DNA of 64,000 nucleotides. Origin: Hippophae tibetana. Lineage: Eukaryota > Streptophyta > Magnoliopsida > Rosales > Elaeagnaceae. Where the stretch lies: the NCBI GenBank assembly GCA_037013495.1, contig CM072804.1, positions 37,984,501 through 38,048,500 on the forward strand, given 5' to 3'. A program made the translations under genes and the position numbers. Below the pieces are notes generated by a model, which saw nothing but the letters and a program-made list of their open reading frames with translations, did no database searches and was not told where the DNA came from. Within the stretch, counting starts at the first letter, position 1. Each line of letters opens with the position of its first letter. This document shows, piece by piece, positions 46,540 to 58,707 of the stretch.

Positions 46540-47826
46540 AAATTCAATCTCTACATTAGTATTTAGTATGCATTTTTAATTTTTAGGGAATTTTTTTTTA
46601 ATTTTTAGGATGTTTTTAATCATAATTTGGGTAGAAATTGATAAATATATGGAAACTAAATGCATGCATGCTTGATATGAAATATATGAACTCAATGATA
46701 AAAATTGGTTGTCATGACTAAGATAAGTAATGTAACATATTTGTTAAGATATTTACATTAATCATGTGATATGCTTGCTAGTTTTGATTTGATTGATTCA
46801 AATTTTTATGCACGTGTTCATGATTGATTTTGGTGTTCTCATTGGGAGAAAATTTGTAGTGAGTTATACTAGTTGATGAGATCTACCAAGTTTTAGAATC
46901 TATTTGATCATCCCTTAAGGTGAAATCTTAAATAGTATTTAGCAAGAGAAATTATTTAGGCCTTATTTGGATCGATTGAGTCTTTTCAGCTAACCATTAT
47001 TAATATCTTTATTCACCCATTTGAGCCTAAAAAAGAACCATTCATATCTTTAAGCCACATTTAATTCCTAACTAATCAATATTACCTTTACCCTTGCACC
47101 TTTAGCCTATATGAAAAGAAAAAAATGCAATCATGTGTTATGCTATAGCGTAAGGTGAAATGTATTGCATCTTATAAAAAGAAGAAGAAGCAAAACACAC
47201 AACACAATTTTCCTTCTAAAGAAAAAGAAAATAAAATTGAAAATAAGTTTGGGGGTGTTGTGAAGTTACAAAAAAAAAAGAGAAAAGAGATGTGAAACAA
47301 AATAATATGAAAAATTTGACAAAAGAGGGTGCAATAAAATATCAAGTAAAAGCTCAATTGTAGTTAAAAAGTGCATGATGAAAAAAGAAGAAGCTAAGGT
47401 GTGGAAATTGCCTAAGTGTCTTCATTTATTGACCCCCAACCTAAGCCTTACATTACAACCATGTAAAGTCCTTATTAATCTTGAGCTAAGTACATATTTA
47501 TATTAGTGGAGAGGGATGTGAAAAATAGATTTATGAGACTTGTTCTAAGATTGAATTGATTAGCATGCTCATATAGGTTGATTTCATGAGTGCATTGGAT
47601 GATATCATGTGCATCACACACACACATACGAATCAATTTTTCAAAAACCTTGCATATCCTTGTATTGATGAATATGTGAACCTCCTTATAATAGGATTGT
47701 ATGACTTTTGATAGGGATACTTTTCTTGAAATATATATGTACTAATATAAGTATATTTATGAATATAATACCCAAGTTATTTTATTTAGTTACTTGTCTT
47801 TACTTGAGAACAAGTAAAGAGTTAAA
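46540..47826 (+). other. 3' non-coding region of the Athila-like element
   Basis: It is AT-rich and without a reading frame that resembles a protein. It ends in the G-rich tract ATTTGGGGGGTGTAATG just before the 3' LTR. Confidence 0.6.
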
Positions 47827-47842
47827 TTTGGGGGGTGTAATG

Positions 47843-48272
47843 TGATGACTCTATGAAAGTAGAGTCATTAGTGCACTCTTTTACTTAATATTTACTTATT
47901 TTATTCAATAAATAGTATTTTTTATGGTCAAAAATATTAAAATATAAATTTTATAGTGAAAAAAGATGAAAATATAATTTTTGGGATTTTTTGGGATTTT
48001 TCTAGGATTTTTATGGATTTTTTATGAACTTTTAACTTAGGACTAATCAAGAGCTGCCACGTAAGAAGAGGAGCTGACTGGGCAAGCCACGTCGATGCCA
48101 TATAAGCAAAGATAATGAATCACATTAGGCCATGTGTGAGGAGGGAAAAACGCCTACCACGTGTCACCATGACGTTCAATCTTTCAAAAATTGGTCAACC
48201 TTCATTGACATGTGTCACCACACCATTGCTCCACATGTTCCACCTGTGCGCCACGCCATCTGTTTCCGTGAA
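47843..48272 (+). repeat. 3' LTR of the Athila-like element, truncated
   Basis: It matches 41836-42255 of the 5' LTR, then stops after 'catctgttt'. The 48273-48360 text is unrelated to the LTR, so about 1.1 kb of this LTR is missing. Confidence 0.82.
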
Positions 48273-48360
48273 AGAAAAGTTGCTCATCATCTTTGTATTG
48301 TTGTTATAAGTGATGCTCAAAAACAAGAAGTTTTCTATTGAACTTTTCAAAAGTAATGAT

Positions 48361-49886
48361 CACTACTACAAAAGGGGTATTGAAGTTGAGATTTAAAGTC
48401 GGTTTTTGGGGAAAACTAACTTATAATGAATTTTAAGTCGGTACGTTGAAAAATTGACTTCAAAAATTAAAAATGCAGTGTCAGTTGACACGTAGGACGA
48501 TGCTACCATGATCCTAGTATGTACAAGCGAATATTAATAATTTAATTAATTTTACTATTGAATAATAAAGATGTTCGAATATGGAAAACCATATACACTT
48601 TTTTATAGGTTTCATAACAAAATGATGGAGTCATATATGGTTACTTTGTCATGAATTTTATAAGCGAAATCATCACAAATATCAACATTCTTGTGTCTCT
48701 GAAGTTTGGGTAGCTTGTTTAATGGATGTTTATGTGCTCATGTAGTTATGGGAATGAATTGTTATATGGACCTGTTTTTTGCCTAAACTCTATCTCATCT
48801 CTCTTTCCTAGTTCCCTGGTCACTATGAATAGCATATGACAACATCATAGTAGTCACTGTAAAGCCAAGTACAGGAAAACCACCAAGAATCATCATATCT
48901 TCAAGAGTAATTGTTGTTTCACCCCAAGGAAATAAGTAAGTATTAGTTTATGAGCACCAAAACTCAACTAAACCAATAAAAAATCAGAGTTATACTTGAC
49001 TTCATATTTAGAGCTCATTATAGCATTAAAAATATTAGCTTGATTCCAAATAGCTTCATATTTTATAGACAAAAGATTAATACAATCCTAATATGTTTTC
49101 GAAGGGATGGAGTTATTATTATATCACTCTGGTGTCGATGTGGTAATCTCTTTTACTAATATATTCTTTTAACATATATGAGTTATTTTTTATGAATTCA
49201 TGATCATGTAGTTCTTTGGTTAGAATAAGTCGGGCTATGATATGCAAATTTTTGATGATTTGCGAGAAGAATAGACAGAACACATAGTTCAAATTATAAC
49301 ATCACAAGAAGAATCAGGAGAAGAATCTGATGATCTTGAAAAGCATAGGACAACACCATGATAATTTTTATAATGTTTTAATTTCTCTATTCCTATGTGT
49401 CTAAAGTTTGGGCAGCTTGTTTGATGGATGTTAATGTGCTTATGTATTTAGGGGAATGAATTGTTATATGAACCTGTTTTTTGCCCAAACTCCATCTCAT
49501 CTCTCTTGCCTACTTCCCTGGTCACTATGAATGTGACATTACTAGTGATTATAAGCAAACCAAGCTTCTTCTCCTTGAAATAAAGTAGTAATATCAGAAA
49601 ATCCATAACAAAAGAGGCGACATCATTTTATTTGTAATTTGAGTTTTATATATATATGTATTTTATGTAAATTAGTTTTTTGTAATAAATTTAATTTTCA
49701 AGTAATTAATTAATATTTAATTTTTCAATTATTTGTAGTATTTACACTCTTTTAAACAGATTTTGTTTTTTTTTTGCTATTATATGACCAAATACACGTT
49801 CTGAGGATAGTAGAAAATGAGTAAAATGTGTAAAAATAAATATACAGAATTTAAAGTCGGTTCACCTAACCGACTTTAATAGTGTA
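48361..49886 (+). mobile_element. CACTA-B3: deletion derivative of CACTA-B, inverted relative to B1 and B2
   Basis: The left end is CACTACTACAAAAGGGG; the right end, on the minus strand, is CACTATTAAAGTCGGTT. Flanks are GAT and TAT, an imperfect 3-bp duplication. Inside, on the plus strand, are remnants of the Ulp1-type gene (about 48600-48680, with the catalytic cysteine codon changed to tyrosine, and a tail exon at 49210-49365) and an antisense piece of a PMD gene (48838-49100). It corresponds to the reverse complement of 8053-9585 in B1. No transposase remains. Confidence 0.78.
48838..49100 (-). pseudogene. Captured plant mobile domain (PMD) gene fragment, simple copy
   Basis: On the minus strand, with one frameshift near 48950, it encodes KYEAIWNQANIFNAIMSSKY and, after the shift, FPWGETTITLEDMMILGGF (48876-48932), then PVLGFTVTTMM. 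The second segment is the signature of the PMD family (aminotransferase-like plant mobile domain). It sits between two exons of the Ulp1-type gene and in antisense to it. This copy is collinear with a PMD gene and has no inverted repeat, so it probably shows the original capture. Confidence 0.8.
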
Positions 49887-49959
49887 TTTTGGCCTAGTGG
49901 ATGTAAGCCTTTTAGTAATGTTACACACAAAGGCATTATAGTGATGACTCAAGCTAGAG

Positions 49960-50515
49960 ATTGCATAATGAAAGCATATCTCTCCTCGGTATAGCTTCAC
50001 CAATACCACTCAAACTATCTATTATAGTCTTGAGTTTCACGATAAAATCGTCAACATATGAATTATCTTTCTTCATACTGTGAAGTTGAAGACAAATTTC
50101 TATAACTCTAGATTGAGCTAAAGAAGAGAATATTTCTTCATAAGGTTTCCATAATTCATGTGCAATTTTGCTACTAGTAAGATAGTCTGATACCTCAAAA
50201 GTTGCTAATCCATATATCCAACTTTGTATGGTTCATTAATTCTACTCCACGATGCAAACTTTGGTGAGAATTTAGATGAATCAGGTAAATATTTCTCTGG
50301 AGCTATAACTGTTCCATCTACCTATTCCTCAACTCCATATGCAGATATAACATTGACTAATTTCTGCTTCCAAATCAAGTAATTGCTACGATCAAGCTTG
50401 ATTGGAAACAAAGACTCATAAGTGGTATAGTCACAATTTGTGAGGTCATAGAGGAATTAAAAACATCTGAAAAAGTCTTACTAGAATCAAATACTTGAGA
50501 CATGATCGTCAACAA
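49960..50515 (-). pseudogene. gag: copia Gag fragment (different family)
   Basis: On the minus strand it reads LFPIKLDRSNYLIWKQKLVN, VDGTVIAPEKYLPDSS, then frame-shifted pieces with the pattern of the copia Gag (UBN2/gag_3) domain. It contains stops and frameshifts and no knuckle. No LTRs could be paired with it; 49887-49960 and 48273-48360 may be its flanking sequence, split by CACTA-B3. Confidence 0.7.
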
Positions 50516-51260
50516 GATCAAGAAAAAAAAGAAATAAACACTATGCCAAAAATGACTTTTAAAGTTTGTTATTAACCGACTTTAAATGCAATGATTTAAA
50601 AATGTAAAGTCAGTTCACGTATTGAACTCACTTTAAATTTTTAATTTTTTTTACAAAATTTACTCATTTTCTATTATATTCAAATTAAAACATGTATTCG
50701 ATCACCACATAATAGAAGAAAAAAACCAAAATTTGTTTAATAAATAGTTTAAATAATACAAATAATTGAAAAATTAAATATTAATTAATTACTTGAGAAT
50801 TAAATTTATTACAAAAAATAATTTATATACAATACATATACATTTAACTTTTTTACAAATAAAATGATGTCGTCTATTTTGTCAGGGATTTTGTGATATT
50901 CCCACTTTATTTCAAGGAAAGGAAGCTTGGTTGGCTTAGAATCACTAGCATAATGACTAGGAAACTGGGTAAAAAATAGCTGGTCCATATGACAATTCAT
51001 TCCCCTAAATACATGAGCACGTAAAAATTCGTTAAACAAGTATTCCAAACTTCAGAGATATAGGAATGGAGAAATTAAAGTATTATAAAAATTACCATGG
51101 TGTTGTCCTATGTTATTTAAGATCATCAGATTCTTCTCCTAATGTTATAATTTGAACAAAGTGTTCTGTCTATTTTTCTCGTAAATCATCAAAAATATGA
51201 ATAACATAGCCCCTCTTGTTCCAACCAAAGAACTATATGTAATTAAATACAAAATAAGAA

Positions 51261-51778
51261 TATAATATCATTAATTCACAAAAAATAACTTATATACGTT
51301 AAAAGATTAGTAAAAGAGATTACCACATCAACACCAGAGTGATATAATAATAACTTTATCCCTTCGAAATCATATTAGCATTGTATTAATCTTTTGTCTA
51401 TAAATATGAAGCTATCTGGAAGCTCGTATTTTTAATGGTATAATGAGCTCTAAATATGAAGTCAAGTATAACTCCAATTTGTTACTTGGGTTGGTTGGGC
51501 AAAACATAGTTGTTCCATAAGTTTATAGGCACTAAAACTTAACCAAGCCAAGTAACAAATCAGAGTTACACTTGACTTCATATTTAGAGCTCATTATAGC
51601 ATTAAAAATACCAGCTTGATTCCAAATAATTTCATATTTATAGAAAAAAGATTAATACAGTGCTAATATGATTTCAGAGGGATAAGGTTATTATTATATC
51701 ACTCTAGTGTCGATGTGGTAATCTCTTTTACTAATCTTTTAATATATATAAGTTATTTTTTGTGAATTCATGATATTA
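51261..51778. repeat. Long inverted repeat of the PMD fragment, copy in B2
   Basis: The arms 51261-51495 and 51541-51778 are near-complementary over about 235 bp, with a 45-bp loop. They are longer than in B1 (about 150 bp) because the arms extend into the neighbouring intron-like sequence ('aaaagattagtaaaagagat'). Directly after arm 2, 51780-51850 reads on the plus strand RMMILGGFPVLGWPVTTMM, the next part of the PMD fragment. The Ulp1-gene tail exon occurs on both sides (about 51110-51240 and 52035-52180), so the structure arose with a local duplication. Confidence 0.82.
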
Positions 51779-52029
51779 CACCAGAATGATGATTCTTGGT
51801 GGTTTTCCTGTACTTGGTTGGCCAGTGACTACCATGATGTTGTCATACAAAGGAACTAGGTAAGAGAGATGAGATGAAGTTTAGGCAAAAAACAATTCCA
51901 TATAACAATTCATTCCCCTAAATACATGAGCACATAAACATCCATCAAACAAAACATCCATCAAACAAGCTGCCAAGACTTCAAACACAGGAATAGAGAA
52001 ATTAAAGTATTATAAAAATTATCATGATA

Positions 52030-55000
52030 TTGTCATATGTTATTCAAGATCATTAGAATCTTCTCATAATTCTTCTTATGATGATATAATTTGAATCATG
52101 TGTTCTGCCCATTCCTATCGTAAATCATCAAAAATTTGCATGTCATAGCCCGACTTGTTCCAACCAAAGAACTACATGTATTTAAATTCAAAATAAGAAT
52201 ATAATTTCATGAATTCATAAAAAATAACTCATATATGTTAAAAAGGTATATTGGTAAAAGATATTACTACATCTTTAATTTGAATTTTGATATTTGTGAT
52301 GATTTCGCTCATTAACTTCATGATATAGTAACCACACATGACTCCATCATTTTGTTGTGGAACCTACAAAAAACAAGTGTATATTATTTTACATATGCAA
52401 ACATCTTTATTATTAAATAGAAAAATTAATTAAATTGTTAATATTCGCTTGTACATACCATAACTTTGTCCTATATAAGATTATGAGATTTTTTAAGGGC
52501 AATACCTCTACTCTTGTTCCACAGCTTCCATGTCCTATCAAAGTTTATAACGATTAGTTTTTTTATTAAATATTACAAAGAAAAATAGAAGAAAAATAGC
52601 TAGTTATAACTCTTACATTTCAACAACTGTTTTTGTATCTTTACTCAATTCTATGAAAGCTGAGTCACAGTACCAAACATGATTGCCATATAGGTCAAGG
52701 ATTACCAACATCTAATGATCTTAGCCTTGTTCAAACTTTAATGGCCAAGGGATTATCAACTTCTGATTTGTCTTAAGTGTTAATGTCCTTTCACATAATT
52801 GTTTAGCTCTTATTCTAACATCCTTCTTTTAATATTTATTGAAAAATGAAGAATTATAGAACATTTCTAAATGTGATGAGTGATTAGCTTGAAGTCGATA
52901 ATAGCATACCCTATATAAAAGAAATATATATAAATAATTAGCTAATATAAATATAATTATATATATTCTACATAAATGAAATTTATTTTCTGATTGAGGA
53001 CTCACATTGTCCACACTTGAATTATACTTAAATCGATCATTTGATATTCAAATAGTTACAATATGCACTACATCGATATATAGGTTTGGTCAATATCTAC
53101 ACTAGAAATTTCTATAGAAAGTGGTACACTCCATCCATCATTTATGTTAGATGCCCTTGTAATAATAGTCATCAAAGCCCCAAGATTTTTGCTGAATAAT
53201 CGTAACTATACTTTTTTCATGGCTTTTTCTTGAATGACTAAGTGTGCAATGATGGCCTACTAGATATAGATTTACCACGAGATACTTGCTTTATATCTCT
53301 TAAATATGCCACACTTACTAATTCTGGTATAACAGACTAAAGAAGAAGTATTATATATGTTAGTAACAATAAAAGAATAATAATATAATAGTAGTAAAAA
53401 AAGTTATTTTAAGTAAAAAAATAGTACCATATCAAAATTAATCACAACTTGACTCGACGGCCAAGTCACATATTGTTCAACCGCTTCTTGGATTGTGGTA
53501 GTATCAGAAGGCACACGTAATGGACAATCATGGAGCAATGATTGATCAATTACTATTCACTAATAATTTGGTAAATATTGATTATGAATCATCGATCATC
53601 GCTCAATTGTTGTACCGTTCCAATAGCAACAAAGTTCATTGATGAAGGATGTTTCAACAAACATTTCATATTTTGTAAAAACTTTAAGCGTTATATATAA
53701 TAAATAAAATATATAATAAAAAATAAAAATAATAGACTATCTACATAAACTTTAAATCTTACCACAAATGATTCATCAAATAGAGGAAGACTCATATGTG
53801 GGGTAGCAATGGAAGTACATTCTCAAAAAAACGTTCATCGTGATGTGATGGATGGTAAGAATGCATAGATTGCATTGGAGAAAATGAACCACTACCTGAT
53901 TGCATCTACATTTCTGGCATATAGGGAGGACCAATAGGATGACTATATCCCATACAAGATATAGGTTAGGCACCATGAGATTGCATAGGTGGCATGCTTG
54001 GCATGGATGGTGGCAAGATTGACATGGATGATTGCATGCCTGGCCAATATGGCATGCCCTAATTATAGTATGCTATCATGCTTGACATATGTTGTGATTG
54101 ATATTCTTTTAAAGTGGCAATCTCACTTAACGTTGAGGCCTTAAAGAAGTTGAGTTCTTCTTCAATTTTACAGTACTTCTCCTTACTAACCATCTGAGGC
54201 TTTTGTTTTGGAATGTTAAAAAACTCCATATAAAAATCATATTGGCTTCCTCCCCTAATAGGTCATGTCCGAATGCATGATATATAGAATCTCTCCCTGG
54301 TTGTTCGATTATTTCACCCGTGGCTATTTGTTCTTGAACAGCTCTCTACAAATAATAAAGTAAACAAATATATCATACATTATTATATCAATTAGCAAAA
54401 TCATAAGGACTTTGTATCAAGTTAAATTACTAACCAACTTATATAGTTCTTCTTCTCCTTGTTTAGTCATTGGTCTCGACTTCTTCGTTTTGAGGTTTTT
54501 TGTTTCCAGATACAATTTAGAATGGGTAACTGGTCTACCTAATTTAGTTTCCTACATAAATTAAATAAATTTATTAACCAGGACATCTACTTAAATTTGA
54601 GGAAAATAAATATAAAAATATTTAAAAATTAATAACTTAATAATATCATTCTATGTTTAACTTCATGATTTGAAAACCTCTCAATACGACAAGGAAGAAC
54701 ATTATGCATTTGTATATTCTGATGTTCTTTAGGGATTTTGCATAGTTGTGCTTCATCAAGTGGTTTCAAATATGGAAACACATAATTTTTCCCAATTTGG
54801 AAGTTTTGTATTCCTTCCATGCCTTATTTGCAATCTTATAACACTTGCACATCCAAGTGTCAGGGACTTTATAACGATTCTACAAAAACACACTACAAAA
54901 AATGAGATATAATAAAAAAAAGATATAATATATGTAATTAGTTATAAAATAAAATAGATTTATACAAATGGTTTTCCATATTTTGAAATTTTCAGCTTTG

Positions 55001-55260
55001 TAAACCTTAGCCCAATCATTTATATTGATTGGTATACTTGACTTCACTAGTCTACCAATAGAGGATTTCAATTGTTGGCCATTTTCTCCTAATGGATTAC
55101 CAATAGCATCAAATAGAACGGGTATTCTATCATCTGGGTTAAGTGGAGGATTAGGTATATTTTCCCTACCCTTTCTTTTCAAATTCCCCAATTGATCATT
55201 TGGATCTACAATCTCTGGTACCCTAGGATCCATGAAATATTTGCAAACAATGATGAAATA
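52030..55260 (-). pseudogene. CACTA-B2 second gene (TNPA-like with Ulp1-type protease)
   Basis: From about 55233 it reads MDPRVPEIVDPNDQLGNLKR, then VLFDAIGNPLGEN and LKSSIGRLVKSSIPININDW (exon 1). Further exons match B1, down to a Met/Pro-rich stretch (54110-53770), a protease His region in which DHW has become DH-stop (about 52735), VWYCDSAFIELSKDTK (about 52660), and the Gln/Cys motif QNDGVMCGYYIMKLM (about 52350). It is collinear with B1 without LTR insertions. Stops and frameshifts show decay. Confidence 0.8.
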
Positions 55261-55319
55261 GAAATTAATTGACAATTTTAATTCCAAACAAATAAACATG
55301 CAAGAGTTAATAGAATAAT

Positions 55320-56830
55320 ATAGAACATACATTATGTTTAATTAGGTTGTTGATCGTATATATATATATATATTCCTTCATAATCACTTTGAATCCATGA
55401 CGAAGAATCACCGTCATCAACTGAATCATCATATACATTAGGCAATTTTTATGAGAAATGACTAATATTGGATAATGTATCAAGCATGTCATCACCTTCT
55501 AAAGCATCATAATGGTATAACTCTTTTTGTGGAGGCATTAATACAACAGACCATCTTGTGTCAGTTTGATCGCTCACGTAAATACTTGTTTTGCATGAAG
55601 TGCTAACATGAAAGAATCATCAGTGTGACTTATCTTGGATAAATTTACAAGGGTAAATCCAAAATCGTCTATTTTATATACAACATTGATAACATTTTCG
55701 ACCTAATCACACAAGAATACTATTTTATGGAAGACCTCATAATCGAGTTCCCAAATTTCTTAAGTTATACCATAATATGTTCTATCAGAAAGTACAGGAT
55801 TACCATCTTTTGAACTGGAAAATTGTATAGTTTGTGCAAGCATCTTCACACCACTATTCTGATTTACTCAGACTTTGTCCCTTGCTTGAGTCGTAAACCT
55901 CGATCCATTAATTGTGAAACTAGAATATTATTTGACATCGAATTTTGGACAATGTGCGAGCCATTCTAAACTTTCTATTATTTTATGATTGGGTTTGTTG
56001 AGTTCAACTCGAATCTATGCATACAAAAACATGAAATGTGTTTAAAACAAAGTTTTAAAACATTGCATAGAAGTACTAATGAATTCTTATATGTGACACT
56101 TACATGGTTGCGTAACCAATTAATAAGCTCTCATTTATGTTCATCATACAACCATTTTTCTTCTCCTTTTTTTTATAACGAGGATCACTCTTCAGTAAGT
56201 TTATATGCATTCTATAATGTTATTAAAGATATATCAATTAGATATCATTAATAGTTAAATAGAAAATAATTTTATTTTAAATGAAAAGGTTGAACATGTT
56301 ATCACTTACTCTATGTACGATTGTGCCTCCTTATTATTTACCAAAAATGGTTCAGTGTGCTTTTTCCCATCGACTGCAATCAATAAACAATTTCTTACTT
56401 TCACCAAGCATAGGGTTACTTACTTGGATTATGTAACGTTCTAAGAAAAACTTGTGCATAGGATTCCCATTTTCAGTGTAACCACTAAAGTATTCAGAAC
56501 AAAACTCAATGGCTTATTCAACAATTTAACGTTCCAGCATGCATCCTTTAAGTCGTTTTCTATTATTTACATATCCTTTAATGACTTGCATGTATCTCAC
56601 AAAATGATACATCCACCTTAAGTAACTAGGACCACACAATTGAACCTATTGAACTAAATGAACACACAAGTGAATCATTATATCGAAGGAAGAAGGAGGA
56701 AGGAGGAAAATATTTTTCAATTAGACACAAATTCTCTACAACATCTTTTTGTAAAGAGTTTAACTCGCCAATTGATATAGATTTCTTGCATATTGTATTG
56801 AAGAATGAACAAAGACGAATTATTGATAAT
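55320..56830 (-). pseudogene. CACTA-B2 transposase, C-terminal half (DUF4218 and DUF4216)
   Basis: This contains the DUF4218 region (56844-56400, with LCLIEKYFPPSS and a duplicated short segment) and the DUF4216 region (about 55850-55350), both with frameshifts and stops compared with B1. The tnp2 catalytic part is absent, removed together with everything upstream of 56830. Confidence 0.78.
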
Positions 56831-56849
56831 TGATGAGTGCTCAAAAAAT

Positions 56850-57520
56850 AATATAATTAAATTTCAAATTTCATAAGAAATAAAAATAATAATAAAAATA
56901 ATAATAAAAAAAAATTAATTAAAAAAATAATTATTATTATTATTTCGTGAATAGTAAAATATATATTTTTTAAATTCGAAATTTGAAAAAAAAATTAAAA
57001 TTTTAAAAATTTTAAGTTAAAAAAATAAATAAATAAAAATTATAGCGTAAATAGTAAAATAAACTTATCGTTCATAAATAAAAAAATTCAAATTTCAAAT
57101 TTCATAATAAATAAAAAATTAATAATAATTATAGCGTTAATAGTAAAATAATTTTACAATTTCAAATTTGAAGTAAAATATATATATTTAAAAAATTTAA
57201 GTTAAAAAAATAAAAATTAGAGTGTGAATAGTAAAATAAACTTACCGTTCATTAAAAAAAATTCAAATTTCAAATTTCATAATTAATAAAATAAATTAAT
57301 AATAATTATAGCGTTAATAGTAAAATAATTTGAAATTTGAAATTTTAAGTAAAAATAAATAAATAAAACTTACCATTCATGAATACAAAAACAAATTCAA
57401 ATTTCAAATTTCATAATAAATAAAAAAAATTAAATTTTAAAAATAATAATAATTATAGCGTTAATAGTAAAATAATTTTGCAATTTGAAATTTGAATTAA
57501 AAAAAATTTAAAAAAAACTT
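56850..57520 (+). repeat. Leader repeat array in the Athila-family derivative
   Basis: Three to four imperfect units of about 130-160 bp recur, each with 'ttcaaatttcaaatttcat', 'agcgttaatagtaaaataa' and often 'accgttcat'. The full-length element has about two such units (15640-15800), so copy number varies. Confidence 0.7.
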
Positions 57521-57714
57521 AATTTTTAATTTTCATTTAATTTTAATGTTTTTTTTATTTTAAATCTTAATTTTATTTTATTTTAATAAAAAAATATAAA
57601 TAAAAAAATCAATTTTTATTTTTATTTTCTTTTCTTTTACCTTTTTTAAATTTTATTTTATTTTGATTAATTTTTTTAATTTATCATTTTTTTCTTTAAC
57701 TATGTTTTATCTTA

Positions 57715-57862
57715 ATTTTCATTTAACTTAATTAACTTAGCTTTTTAATTAACTTAACGTAATTAACTTAGATTTTCGTTAACTTAACTAACTTAGATTT
57801 TTACTTAACTTAACTTAATTAACTTAGATTTGTACTTAACTTAACTTAATTAACTTAATTTT
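57715..57862 (+). repeat. AT-rich minisatellite ('aacttaattaacttagattt')
   Basis: Four to five imperfect units of about 27-32 bp lie just before the leader hairpins. No equivalent array is present in the full-length element. Confidence 0.75.
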
Positions 57863-57904
57863 AATAGCATGAAAAATAAAGATATAAGGGAGTTCTGTAT
57901 AGAA

Positions 57905-58000
57905 GACTAGTTCTTGGAAGCTTTTATGCCACTAGTCTTTCCTAAGGACGTTGCTATGTCTAGGAGGATGGTTTTTAAGGAGCATTTGTCCCACCATTCT
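57905..58000 (+). ncRNA. Leader hairpins, derivative copy
   Basis: GACTAGT (57905-57911) pairs with ACTAGTC (57931-57937). AGGATGGT (57965-57972) pairs with ACCATTCT (57993-58000) with one G-U pair. The loops have changed more than the stems relative to 15866-15962. Confidence 0.65.
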
Positions 58001-58344
58001 TTCTTGGGAGCACTCTTGATTAATACTGATTATGTTATTTTAACTTAGATATTATACTTAAAAAAACAAAAAACAAAAAAATAAATAAAAAATAAATAAA
58101 AAAATTTCTGAAACTATCTCCAAAATTTTAAAGTTTTTATTACAATCTAAGGAGTTAGTTTCTTTGTTTGATCTAGGTACAATTGTGTTTTGATGCCTTA
58201 ATTATTTGATTTACACCTAGATGTGGGTTATCTAAAACCCTCAAGCATGTCCTTAGTTTTAAGTACAGGAAAATTTGAAAATCAATAGGGCATGACTGAA
58301 ACAATATAGGTAGACAACCTTGTCTCACTTGTAGGTTTGATTAA

Positions 58345-58442
58345 CTCAATGATGTGGGGACATTGAGTTTACTTAAAATGCAATCCCCAAGTTACGTCTT
58401 GCTAAGATGTTAAACTAAGCGTTGGATGGGAGGCAACCCATC
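58345..58442 (+). ncRNA. Three hairpins matching the tail of gag1
   Basis: CTCAATG (58345-58351) pairs with CATTGAG (58361-58367), ACGTCTT (58394-58400) with AAGATGT (58404-58410, one G-U pair), and GATGGG (58425-58430) with CCCATC (58437-58442). Confidence 0.65.
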
Positions 58443-58687
58443 AATTTAGGTAAAAAAAAATTTATTTAATTTCTATTGTTTATTTTAGTTTAATTACATG
58501 TGAATAATTTTAAAATTGTTAAAACTAAAAATATTTGTTGAGATGTTAGAAGTTTACAACGATCTGTCTGTGTGAACTTTATTGATGAATATGATGGATA
58601 CACCTACATTTCTTCATTACTACTTGCACATTCTCAAGAAATAGGTAATTTTTCTTCTCTTTTCTCTTTATCTTTAATTTATAGTTG

Positions 58688-58707
58688 TTACATTGAGAAC
58701 AATGTAA
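58688..58707 (+). ncRNA. Hairpin TTACATTG-AGAA-CAATGTAA, derivative copy
   Basis: The stem is identical to 23355-23374; only the loop differs. Confidence 0.62.

Larger units (their letters stand above)
41836..48272 (+). mobile_element. Athila-like Ty3/gypsy element with internal and 3' deletions
   Basis: The 5' LTR is 41836-43363 and a truncated 3' LTR spans 47843-48272; both start with TGA(C/T)GACTCTATGAAAG. Between them lie a primer-binding site, decayed gag, a protease segment and only the C-terminal remnant of integrase. Reverse transcriptase, RNase H and the integrase core are deleted. The conserved 3' hairpins show it is a distant relative of the element at 13136-26837. It inserted into the hAT fragment. 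Confidence 0.85.
50538..56830 (-). mobile_element. CACTA-B2: truncated En/Spm-type transposon
   Basis: The left end reads CACTATGCCAAAAATGAC (a mutated CACTACTACAAAAATGG) with the same subterminal motifs as B1. It carries the PMD inverted repeat, the Ulp1-type gene and the C-terminal half of the tnp2 transposase, all collinear with B1. At 56830 it is cut by the Athila-family derivative, and nothing of the remainder reappears on the other side. It is uninterrupted where B1 carries the solo LTR and the full-length Athila element, and so shows their empty target sites. Confidence 0.82.
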
